Source: Mesorhizobium sp. AR07
GTDB lineage: Bacteria > Pseudomonadota > Alphaproteobacteria > Rhizobiales > Rhizobiaceae
Assembly: GCF_024746815.1 (NCBI RefSeq)
Contig: NZ_CP080525.1
Span: 5,946,501 to 6,010,500, forward strand
Reading direction: 5' to 3'
Length of the DNA stretch: 64,000 nt
In this document: piece by piece, positions 35,175 to 42,491 of the stretch
Position numbering within the stretch: position 1 is the stretch's first letter
How the letters are laid out: each line of letters begins with the position of its first letter
The notes under the pieces: model-generated
What the model was told of the DNA's origin: nothing
The model's database searches: none
What the model saw: the letters and a program-made list of their open reading frames with translations, nothing else
Program-made: the position numbers and the translations under genes

Positions 35175-36126
35175 ATGGGCAAGCCGCTACCGCTTGAGTT
35201 GCGTCGGCGTGTTGTTGCGTATGTCGATGAGGGACATGGTCACCGCGAGGCTGCGCGCCATTTCCGCGTTTCGCCTCGCTTTGTGAACAATCTGATCAAC
35301 CTGCGGCGGCAGACCGGTTCGCTTGAAGCGCGTCGGCAGGGCCATGTGGGCGGCGGCAAGCTTGAGCCGCATGCCGAGTTTGTCCGCTCGCGGTTGGCCG
35401 AGACCGGCGAACTGACGCTAGATGAGCTTTGCGTCGAGCTGGAGGTGCGCGGGGTGAGCGTGCACCGCTCCAATGTCGGTCGCCTGCTCAATCGCCTTGG
35501 GCTCAGTCATAAAAAAAACTCTACTGGCCAGCGAGCAGCAGCGGGCCGACGTGCGCCAGGCGCGTGAACTGTGGATCGGGCGGCGAAAGCGCTTCTTCAA
35601 CAAGGCTTTGGCGCGGCTGATCTTCATCGATGAGACGTCGACCAATACCAAACTGACCAAACGCACCGGCTGGGCGCCGAAGGGCGAGCGCTTCAGGACG
35701 CATGCGCCATTCGGCAAATGGCAGACGCAGACCTTCATCGCCGGGCTGCGATGTCACGGTCTTGTCGCGCCGTGGATCGTCAACGCGCCGATGAATGCCG
35801 CCATCTTCGAACGCTACGTCGAAACGCAGCTCGCTCCCGAACTGTCGCCCGGCGATGTCGTCATTCTCGATAATGTCGGCTTCCACAAGAACGAGCGCGC
35901 TGCCCAACTGGTTCGCCAAAGGGGCGCATGGCTCCTGTTCCTGCCGCCATACTCACCCGATCTCAATCCGATCGAGATGGCCTACTCAAAACTCAAGGCG
36001 CGGCTGCGAAAGAAGGCGGCCAGAACTTTCGATGCCCTCTGCGACGCTCTCGGCGATATCTGCCACCTGTTCGAGCCAGCCGAATGCAGAAACTTCTTCA
36101 AGGCTGCCGGATATGAGGCCAATTAA
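35175..36126 (+). CDS. IS630-family transposase, two frames joined by a shift at an A-run
   Basis: The first frame (35175-35567) encodes the helix-turn-helix part (PLPLELRRRVVAYVDEGHGHREAARHF, then LTLDELCVELEVRG). The second frame (open from 35473, stop at 36126) encodes the DDE catalytic domain: RLIFIDETS (first Asp), VVILDNVGFHKN (second Asp) and LPPYSPDLNPIEMAYSKLK (Glu). The frames meet at eight consecutive A bases (35511-35518), where ribosomal or transcriptional slippage of one base would join them into a product of about 316 residues. This is the normal expression mode in many IS630 elements, so the gene is probably functional. Confidence 0.88.
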
Positions 36127-36139
36127 TCGCGACACGCTT
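36125..36139 (-). repeat. IS630 right terminal inverted repeat
   Basis: AATCGCGACACGCTT, the exact reverse complement of the left end, followed by TA at 36140-36141. Confidence 0.92.
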
Positions 36140-36244
36140 TAGGTGTAGTGGCCGCTCTCGTAATTCCGTCGGCACGTGTCTGTCGCAGCGCATCATTAAA
36201 TCTGCTCGCCTGTATGAATCGGCGTCGTCGATCTGGGGTGTCGA

Positions 36245-36643
36245 TCACTGTTTGCGTTGAGAGCTCGATAGTCCCTCGATAATCGGGCAATCGGGACGGC
36301 TATCGCCTTGGCAACTGCGGACAAGGATGCGAAGCGTGTCGCGCAACTCCGTGAGCTCCACCAGCTTGCGGTCGATCTCGGCCAGCTTTGTCTTGGCCAG
36401 CGCCTTCACATCGGCGCTCTCGCGCTCCTTGTCGTTATAGAGTGAAAGCAGTTGTCGGCATTCCTCGACCGAAAAGCCGAGGTGGCGCGAGCGTTGGATG
36501 AAGCGCATGCGATGCACGTCGGCTATCGAATAGTCGCGATAGCCGTTGCTGGCGCGGTCAGCCGTCAGCAGGCCGATATCCTCGTAATAACGAATGGTCT
36601 TGGCCGGCAGGCCCGATTTTTCTGATGCAGCGCCAATGTTCAT
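36245..36643 (-). CDS. hmrR: Copper-responsive MerR-family regulator HmrR/CueR
   Basis: Regulator of 132 residues. The MerR helix-turn-helix opens with MNIGAASEKSGLPAKTIRYYEDIGLL. The Cu(I)/Ag(I)-binding pair is Cys111 and Cys119 in SCQGDSRPDCPII, the C-x7-C loop typical of CueR/HmrR. It activates copper-export genes by untwisting promoters with 19-base spacers, and such sites are seen before its own gene, before copA and probably before copZ. The gene reads away from the multicopper oxidase end of the cluster; the IS630 element lies about 105 bases downstream of it. Confidence 0.93.
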   Translation of the reverse strand: MNIGAASEKSGLPAKTIRYYEDIGLLTADRASNGYRDYSIADVHRMRFIQRSRHLGFSVEECRQLLSLYNDKERESADVKALAKTKLAEIDRKLVELTELRDTLRILVRSCQGDSRPDCPIIEGLSSSQRKQ

Positions 36644-36670
36644 AGGGTTCTCCTAGGGTGAGTCGAACAT

Positions 36671-36701
36671 CATGTAATGCTTCCAGTCACTGGAAGCTCA
36701 A
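36671..36701 (-). promoter_or_regulatory. HmrR-type promoter in front of hmrR
   Basis: Reading the minus strand: -35 TTGAGC (36701-36696), then 19 bases, then -10 TACATG (36676-36671). The spacer region is covered by the perfect palindrome GCTTCCAGTCACTGGAAGC (36679-36697). This is the CueR/HmrR operator architecture and implies autoregulation. Confidence 0.75.
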
Positions 36702-36750
36702 GCCTTTGTTCGCCGGTGGAACCGTAAAAATGGTTCCCCCTGGCGCTCGG

Positions 36751-38223
36751 TCAGGCCTCGTAGGCCATCGACGTCATCATGCCGCCGACCATGTGATAGA
36801 GATGGTGGCAGTGCAGCGCCCATTTGCCGGGATTGTCGGCATCGAAGGCGATCGTGACCTGTCCCATGTAGGCCGGAACGAGAACCGTGTCGCGCACGGC
36901 ACCCGCGAACCGCCTTCCGTTCACCGCGACCACCTGGAAGTGGTGCCCATGCAGGTGCATGGGATGCGACATGGTGGTGTGGTTCATGAAGGTTAGCTCG
37001 AAGCGGTCACCGGCTCTCACGGCAAGTGGCTTGTCCGAGCCGTGCACCACCCCATCCAGGGTCCAGACATAGCCGGAGCCTTCACCCAGCATCATGGTGT
37101 GCTTGCGCGCTACCCTTTCCACGAGCGGCTTCGCCGCCCGCAATTTTTGCTCCAGTTCGGCGCCGACAGCCGGAAAGTCCGCGTCAGCGGTCTCGGCGAG
37201 CTTGCCGACCGAAGAACCCTTGGCGGCGAGCACCACGCCGGTCCGCATACGGCCGCCTTCCTGCACGGCTAGGACTGGCCATGCGGTGGCTTCCCTGGGC
37301 AGTTCGAGCAGAATGTCAAGCCGCTGAGCGACCGCGAACTCGAAGCGCGAGCCGCCGATCGGCTCCACCGCCATGCCGTCGACCGCAATCAGTTGACCCG
37401 ACAGTCTGCCAAGGTCGATCCACATATTGGTGCTCGCGGCACCGTTGATCAGCCGAAGACGCACACGCCCGCCCGGCTCGACCGCAAAGACCTCGGGATC
37501 ATCGAGGGTTCGATCGTTGGCAAGAAGCGCATCGTATTGCACGCCCTGGAGATGGGACATGCCACCCATCTGCATGTCGCCGTGATCTATCGCGGCGCCT
37601 GTCGTCATGCCCGACATATCGTGCCCTTCATGTGCGGATGCCGCCGGCGGCTTGCGCGTCGCCGCCATGTCGTGACCGCCGGCCTTGAGCTCCGCGAGGA
37701 TTTCGGCCGGGTCGCGGAAGGTGAAATCATGGAACAGCACCACGACCTCCTGGACATCCTTCGAAGCTTCCACCGGATCGAGGACGATCAGAGGTGCGGC
37801 AAGCAGATGCTGCTCCTGCAATCCCATGTGCGAGTGCATCCAGAATGTACCGGGACGAGCGACCGGAAAGTCGTAGTCGTAACCCCCGCCGTCCGGGATC
37901 GGCTCCTGTGAGAGGCCGGCGACACCGTCCTGCTGCCAGGGCGGGGTGAGCCCGTGCCAGTGAATGGCAGTCGGTTCGCCGACACGGTTTTCGAGCCGGA
38001 CCCGGAAGGTCTCGCCGGCATTCATCACCAGGCCATGGCTTCCGGCTGGTTGCGTCAGACCGAGGATATTGGCTGCCTTGCCGTTGACTTCGATGACACG
38101 CCTGCCCGCCGTGATAATCGTTGGAGCGGAGCCTTGGGCCTTGGCGTGTGAAGCGAAAAGGGATGGTGCAGTTGTCATCAGGGCGCCTGTTGCTGAAAGT
38201 TTCAAGAAGTCTCTACGAAGCAT
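36751..38223 (-). CDS. Multicopper oxidase (CueO/CopA-like), Tat-exported
   Basis: Periplasmic copper oxidase of 490 residues. A twin-arginine signal (LRRDFLKLSATGALMTT) precedes three cupredoxin domains. The four copper-ligand motifs are all present: AIHWHGLTPP, WMHSHMGLQEQ, SHPMHLHGHHF and LHCHHLYHMVGGM. A Met/His-rich insert (about residues 205-235, with HEGHDMSG and HGDMQMGGMSH) is typical of cuprous oxidases. It oxidises Cu(I) to the less toxic Cu(II). I chose the ATG at 38223 with GGAG upstream; 38238 is an alternative. It is the last gene of the copA-led minus-strand run, 22 bases after the flavin-reductase remnant. Confidence 0.93.
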   Translation of the reverse strand: MLRRDFLKLSATGALMTTAPSLFASHAKAQGSAPTIITAGRRVIEVNGKAANILGLTQPAGSHGLVMNAGETFRVRLENRVGEPTAIHWHGLTPPWQQDGVAGLSQEPIPDGGGYDYDFPVARPGTFWMHSHMGLQEQHLLAAPLIVLDPVEASKDVQEVVVLFHDFTFRDPAEILAELKAGGHDMAATRKPPAASAHEGHDMSGMTTGAAIDHGDMQMGGMSHLQGVQYDALLANDRTLDDPEVFAVEPGGRVRLRLINGAASTNMWIDLGRLSGQLIAVDGMAVEPIGGSRFEFAVAQRLDILLELPREATAWPVLAVQEGGRMRTGVVLAAKGSSVGKLAETADADFPAVGAELEQKLRAAKPLVERVARKHTMMLGEGSGYVWTLDGVVHGSDKPLAVRAGDRFELTFMNHTTMSHPMHLHGHHFQVVAVNGRRFAGAVRDTVLVPAYMGQVTIAFDADNPGKWALHCHHLYHMVGGMMTSMAYEA

Positions 38224-38245
38224 AATTGGGGTCTCCATTCGGTGA

Positions 38246-38945
38246 TTACGCCACGGCCTCGAAATCTTCTTCCGATGTGAAGAAGATATCGGCGTGGATG
38301 TCGGATGAGGCGACGCCAAGGGCTGCGAGCACGGAGCCTACGGCATCGACCATGCCGGGCGGGCCGGCGACATAGCCTTGGCGCCGGCGAGCTGCCGATG
38401 ATCTTCAGCCAGCGCGTCGGAAACAAAACCGGTGCGCCAGCCTGTTTCGACAGCCTGTGAGAGGACCGGCACGAAGTCGAGGTTCGAAAAATGCTGTTCG
38501 AGCCAGCGAAAATAGTCGATGAGATAGAGATCGTCTTTCGTGCGAGCGCCAAAGTAGAGGTGGATCGGCTGGCTCATGCCGGCACCGAGCGCGGTCTCGA
38601 CAATCGATTTGATCGGCGCCAACCCGCTTCCGCCCGCGACAGCGACGATGGGGCCACCATGGGCATCGCGCAGATAGGCTGAGCCAGACGGGCCTTCGAT
38701 CTCGACCCTGTCGTGCGCTTTCAACGAAGCATGGATCAAACTGCTGGTGCGGCCCACCGGCACAAGCCTGACATGTAGCTCGACAAGCTCGTCGTCGGGT
38801 CGGCTCGCCATCGAATAATGGCGGGCGGGTGCTCCCGGCATGGTGAGCGAAAGATATTGCCCGGCAGCGAAACGGAAGGCGCAACGGTCATCCAGCCTTA
38901 GCCGGATGGCGAGGATGTCATGGGTTTTGCTCTCGACCGCGACGA
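38246..38945 (-). pseudogene. Flavin/ferredoxin-NADP reductase-like gene, frameshifted and 5'-truncated
   Basis: The remnant reads from about 38945 as STVVAVESKTHDILAIRLRL, CAFRFAAGQYLSLTMPG, ARHYSMASRP (FAD motif) and IVAVAGGSGLAPIKSI (NAD motif). After DHRQLAGAKA it must shift frame near 38375 to continue as YVAGPPGMVDAVGSVLAALG and end FTSEEDFEAVA at 38246. It is a ferredoxin-reductase domain like those of oxygenase reductases. Both the one-base loss and the missing start (its upstream sequence belongs to a glutaredoxin fragment) indicate a dead gene. Confidence 0.75.
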
Positions 38946-41081
38946 CTGTCGAAAGGCAGCTTCTGCACCGTCAGCCAGCGTTTCAGCGCCACGCAGTCGG
39001 GGCAGGTCGGGGTGGTGAAGATCTCGATCCAGGGAGCGACTTTGGTCGGCATGGGCGGCGATGGCTTCAGCCGTGCGGCGATTGTCGCCGGTGATCATAG
39101 CCACCTTCAGGCCCATATCGTGCAGGGCACGGATCGCCTGCGGCGTCGTCGGCTTGATCGGATCGGACACCGCGATGATTGCGGCCAGTCTGCCGTCGAT
39201 GGCCGCATAAAGCGGGGTCTTGGCCTTGTAGCCCATGCGGATCGCGGTTTCCGCGAAGTGCTGAACCGAGATGCCGAGCTTGGCCATGTAGCGGTCGGCG
39301 CCGACAGCAACACGATGCTTCCCGACGCCGGCGCTGACACCGAAGCCGGGGATAGCCTCGAATGCGCTGGCTTCACCTGTCTTCAGCCCCTCTTCCTTGG
39401 CCGCGGCAACGATCGCCCAGGCCACGGGGTGCTCGGACTGGGCCTCCACGGCGGCGACCAGCGACAGAACCTTGGCGCGCTCAAAACCCCTGGCGACTTC
39501 GAGGTCGGTCATGACTGGCTTGCCGGCGGTCAACGTGCCGGTCTTGTCCAGCGCCACGATCTGCGTTGCCTTGAGCGACTGCAATGCCTCGCCGTTGCGG
39601 AACAGCACGCCGAGTTCGGCGGCACGGCCGGTTCCGACCATGATCGAGGTCGGCGTGGCAAGGCCCATGGCGCAGGGGCAAGCGATGATCAGCACGGCGA
39701 CCGCGTTGACCAGCGCGAAGCTGACGGCTGGCTCCGGGCCGAAGAACAGCCAGACGGCAAAGGTCATTGCGGCAGCTGCCATGACGGCAGGCACGAACCA
39801 GGCGGTGACCTTGTCGACCAGCGCCTGGATCGGCAGCTTTGAGCCTTGCGCGGTTTCGACCATCCGGATGATCTGGGCCAGCAGCGTATCGGCGCCGACC
39901 TTCGTTGCGCGATAGGTGAAACTGCCGGTCTTGTTGATGGTGCCGCCAACGACCTCGGCGCCTTCGCCCTTGCTGACTGGGATAGGTTCGCCCGAGATCA
40001 TGGATTCATCGATGAAGGACGAGCCCGAAAGCACGATGCCGTCGACCGGCACCTTGTCGCCCGGGCGCACCTGGATGACATCACCAGCGGTGACATCCTC
40101 AAGCGCGACGTCGACGAATTCGCCGTTGCGTTCGACACGCGCCGACTTCGCCTGCAGGCCCATCAGCCGCTTGATCGCCTGGCTGGTGCGGCCCTTGGCC
40201 TTGGCCTCAAGCACGCGGCCAAGCAGGATCAGCGTGATGATGACCGCCGAGGCCTCGAAATAGACGTTGGCGGTGCCGGCCGGCAGCACGCTGGGCACAA
40301 ACGTGGCCACCACCGAGTAAGCCCAGGCCGCCGTCGAGCCGAGCACGACCAGCGAGTTCATGTCCGGTGCAAGGCGTAGCAGCGCCGGCACGCCCTTCTT
40401 GTAGAAGCGCAGGCCGGGGCCGAACTGGACGATGCTCGCCAGGACGAAAAAGGCTATGTAGCGCGGCTGATCGCCGACATTCATCATCAGCCAATGGTGC
40501 AGCGGCGGCAAGACGTGGGAGCCCATTTCGAGCACGAATATCGGCAGCGTCAGCACCGCGGCGATGCCAAAATCGCGCTTGAGGTTGGAGAACTCACGGT
40601 TGCGGGCATCCTCGCGACTGTCGGTTCCCGCCGAAGTTGCCGCGCGACGCGGCTCATAGCCGGCCTTGCGGATGGCGGCGTCGATCGCCGCGCGTGGCGT
40701 GGAACCGGTGAGCAACTCGACAGTCGCGCGTTCGGTGGCGAGATTGACCGAGGCGGACTTCACGCCTGGAACCGCGGCGATCGCCTTTTCGACACGGTTC
40801 ACGCAGGACGCGCAGGTCATGCCCTCGATGTCGACTTCAAGCTTCGTAACCGGCACGTCGTAGCCGGCACCGCGGATCGCGGCGATGATCCCGTCGGAAT
40901 CGATGGCACCGCCGAAGCTGACGTCGGCGCTCTCGGTGGCGAGGTTGACCGTAGCCGCCGTAACGCCCGGCACGGCTGCGATCGCCTTCTCGACACGGCG
41001 CACGCAGGATGCGCGGGTCATGCCCTCGATCGGGAAGCTCTGCCTGGCTGCTGCGGACGGTATTTTAGGCATGGCATTCAT
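38898..41081 (-). pseudogene. copA: Copper-exporting P1B-type ATPase CopA, 3'-truncated
   Basis: The frame of 727 codons encodes two heavy-metal domains, then the membrane and catalytic parts: phosphatase motif DESMISGEP, copper channel IIACPCAMGLATPT, phosphorylation site ALDKTGTLTAGKP, HP in SEHPVAWA and MITGDNRRTAEAIA. Similarity ends there (about 39066). The hinge GDGxNDAPAL and the last two membrane helices, roughly 130-150 residues, are missing and replaced by unrelated frame. The first heavy-metal site is MTRASC (Arg23 instead of Cys); the second, MTCASC, is intact. Such a protein cannot complete the transport cycle. The start at 41081 has AGGAACG upstream and an HmrR promoter. Confidence 0.85.
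38918..39052 (-). pseudogene. Glutaredoxin-like fragment
   Basis: A 44-codon frame starting at the ATG 39052-39050 reads MPTKVAPWIEIFTTPTCPDC, then VALKRWLTVQKLPFD, which is the opening of a glutaredoxin/NrdH-like protein with its CPDC redox motif. It then runs into sequence that in another frame is the flavin reductase, and stops. Glutaredoxins need about 75 or more residues, so the C-terminal half including the cis-proline is missing. It overlaps the tail of the truncated copA frame. Confidence 0.55.
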
Positions 41082-41114
41082 CGTTCCTGTCCTGTGTTCG
41101 AATGTGATGAACGG

Positions 41115-41145
41115 AGGCTAAGGCTTCCAGTCACAGGAAGGTCAA
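41115..41145 (-). promoter_or_regulatory. HmrR-type promoter in front of copA
   Basis: Minus strand: -35 TTGACC (41145-41140), 19-base spacer, -10 TAGCCT (41120-41115). The dyad CCTTCC-TGTGACT-GGAAGC covers 41141-41123. This is the classic CueR/HmrR spacing and symmetry, 34 bases before the copA start codon. Confidence 0.8.
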
Positions 41146-41250
41146 CAGGGGTTGGAAGAGATTTTCCTCTCGCTCCAAGTTGCTGCTTTGAAAGTGTTTT
41201 TCTCGCGCGGACCAACAAGACGTTCGAAAATTGCGACGGCAACAAGCCGC

Positions 41251-41281
41251 TTGACCTTCCACTGGCGGGAACGCGCAACTT
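41251..41281 (+). promoter_or_regulatory. Probable HmrR-type promoter in front of copZ
   Basis: Plus strand: TTGACCTTCC at 41251-41260 matches the -35 and left half-site of the copA promoter exactly. The right half is degenerate (GGGAAC at 41267-41272), and the -10 after a 19-base spacer is weak (CAACTT). It reads toward copZ at 41323. Confidence 0.55.
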
Positions 41282-41322
41282 CGAGAAACGGCGCTTGTGC
41301 CGATGACGAGACAGGAAACCCA

Positions 41323-41529
41323 ATGTTAAAATTGAACATACCCGACATGACCTGCGGCCATTGCGCCGGAGTCGTCACGAAGGCGATCCAGAGTGTCGAT
41401 GCGGGCGCCGGGGTCGATGTCGATCTCAAGACCCAGACCGTGACCATCGACGCCAACTCCGACGGCGCCGCTTTCACCCAGGCACTTGAAGTGGCGGGCT
41501 ATCCCGCAACCATCAGCGCCGCCCAATAA
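41323..41529 (+). CDS. copZ: CopZ-like copper chaperone
   Basis: Small cytoplasmic metal chaperone of 68 residues with a single heavy-metal-associated domain. It starts MLKLNIPDMTCGHCAGVV (Cys11 and Cys14 bind Cu(I)) and ends AGYPATISAAQ, with the usual beta-alpha-beta-beta-alpha-beta length. The ATG at 41323 has AGGAAA upstream; the longer open frame is not supported. It is divergent from copA and would hand copper to that ATPase, which here is truncated. Confidence 0.92.
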   Translation: MLKLNIPDMTCGHCAGVVTKAIQSVDAGAGVDVDLKTQTVTIDANSDGAAFTQALEVAGYPATISAAQ

Positions 41530-41604
41530 CGACTATTTTCCGGGGGGCGGAGTTTCATCCCCGTCCCCAGCCCAGCATATCCCTCGAGCTTCGCGGGGAC
41601 GGTG

Positions 41605-41635
41605 TGGGGCGGGCAGGCTTGGCCGGCCCGCCCCA
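41605..41635. terminator. GC-rich hairpin after copZ
   Basis: TGGGGCGGGC (41605-41614) pairs perfectly with GCCCGCCCCA (41626-41635) around an eleven-base loop. It lies between the convergent ends of copZ and the RND fragment and could end transcription from both sides. There is no T-run, so the assignment is tentative. Confidence 0.5.
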
Positions 41636-41641
41636 TGCTCG

Positions 41642-42061
41642 TTAGCCCAGCGGATCGCCTTCGACAGCCGCCATCGCGCTAACCTGGGAACGGGCTGCTC
41701 GCCGCAGCACCAGCTGTCGGATGACGACGTAGAAGACAGGCGTCAGGATCAGCCCGAAGAATGTCACGCCAAGCATGCCGGCGAACACGGCGATGCCCAT
41801 GGCATGGCGCATTTCAGCACCGGCTCCCGTCGCAATGACCAGCGGCACGACACCGGCAATGAATGCGAGTGACGTCATCAGGATCGGCCTCAGGCGCAGG
41901 CGCGCGGCTTCGAGCACCGCGGCAATTGGATCCCGCCCCTTCTTTTCCTCTTCATAGGCGAACTCCACGATCAAGATGGCATTCTTGGCCGCAACACCGA
42001 CCAGCACGACAAACGCGATCTGGGTGAAGATGTTGTTGTCGCCGTTTTGAAACTGGGGCAT
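41642..42061 (-). pseudogene. RND efflux pump inner-membrane protein, C-terminal fragment
   Basis: The 139 codons match only the end of AcrB/MexF-type pumps (full length about 1040): NNIFTQIAFVVLVGVAAKNAILIVEFAYE, RLRPILMTSLAFIAGVVPLVIATGAGAEMRHAMGIAVFAGM, and TPVFYVVIR. This corresponds to the last three membrane helices. A TGA lies two codons before the first ATG, and no upstream pump sequence is found, so the gene has lost its 5' seven eighths. A hairpin and the DUF768 gene occupy the other side of the break. Confidence 0.85.
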
Positions 42062-42111
42062 ATATCAAGAACCAGACGCCGCCGGAGCCCGACGACGACG
42101 TCAACGTGACG

Positions 42112-42155
42112 TGAGTGCACCCCAGTCCGCCGAGCGGCGGACTGGGGTGCACTCA
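42112..42155. repeat. Perfect 20-base inverted repeat (44-base hairpin)
   Basis: The arms 42112-42131 and 42136-42155 are exact reverse complements with a four-base loop (GAGC). The right arm contains the stop codon of the DUF768 gene. It could end that gene's transcript, though no T-run follows on either strand. It lies next to the break in the RND pump gene, so it may also be a recombination product. Confidence 0.85.
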
Positions 42156-42365
42156 TTCGGTGTCGCGTTGATCGAGCACTTCAAGCATGGTGGTCAACAT
42201 GCTTCCGACTTCTTCCGAAATCTCCTCAGGGTGAATTCCCGCCTTGATGGCGTCCGCCGTCGCTTGTTCGGCGAGTTTCGTCGCAAGGGCCGGATCGGCC
42301 TTCGAATAGGGTGGAACATTTTCCTCCACCCATTTTTGCAGGAACTCGATGCCGCGAGCGCTCAT
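42153..42365 (-). CDS. DUF768-type small hypothetical protein
   Basis: Small soluble protein of 70 residues beginning MSARGIEFLQKWVEENVPP, with two predicted helices and an acidic C terminus (EEISEEVGSMLTTMLEVLDQ). This matches the pattern of the DUF768 family, many copies of which occur in Mesorhizobium genomes and few elsewhere. Function is unknown. It stands alone between the RND fragment and the RTX gene, with a perfect hairpin over its stop codon and a tandem repeat about 50 bases upstream of its start. Confidence 0.75.
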   Translation of the reverse strand: MSARGIEFLQKWVEENVPPYSKADPALATKLAEQATADAIKAGIHPEEISEEVGSMLTTMLEVLDQRDTE

Positions 42366-42414
42366 GACGAACTAATGCTCGTCGGAGCAATTTCGTTCCG
42401 TTGACGTCTTCGAT

Positions 42415-42448
42415 TGATATCGTTCGATGAATGATATCGTTCGATGAA
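42415..42448. repeat. 17-base tandem repeat upstream of the DUF768 gene
   Basis: TGATATCGTTCGATGAA occurs twice head to tail (42415-42431 and 42432-42448). It lies in the gap between the DUF768 start (minus) and the RTX protein stop, about 50 bases upstream of the former. It may be an operator or a replication-slippage duplication. Confidence 0.6.
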
Positions 42449-42491
42449 CGTCAGCATCGGTTCACGAGGTCGGGCGTTCTTCCCAAAAGGC

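Larger units (their letters stand above)
35097..36139 (+). mobile_element. IS630-family insertion sequence (1043 bp)
   Basis: Complete element with terminal inverted repeats: AAGCGTGTCGCGATT at 35097-35111 is repeated exactly as its reverse complement at 36125-36139. Both ends are flanked by TA (35095-35096 and 36140-36141), the target duplication typical of IS630/Tc1-mariner elements. It carries one transposase gene in two overlapping frames. It inserted between the ROK regulator and the hmrR copper regulator and seems not to interrupt a gene. Confidence 0.93.

Noticed and set aside
36142..36244. Gene remnant between the IS630 element and hmrR
   Set aside because: About 100 bases with no protein-like frame and no hairpin.
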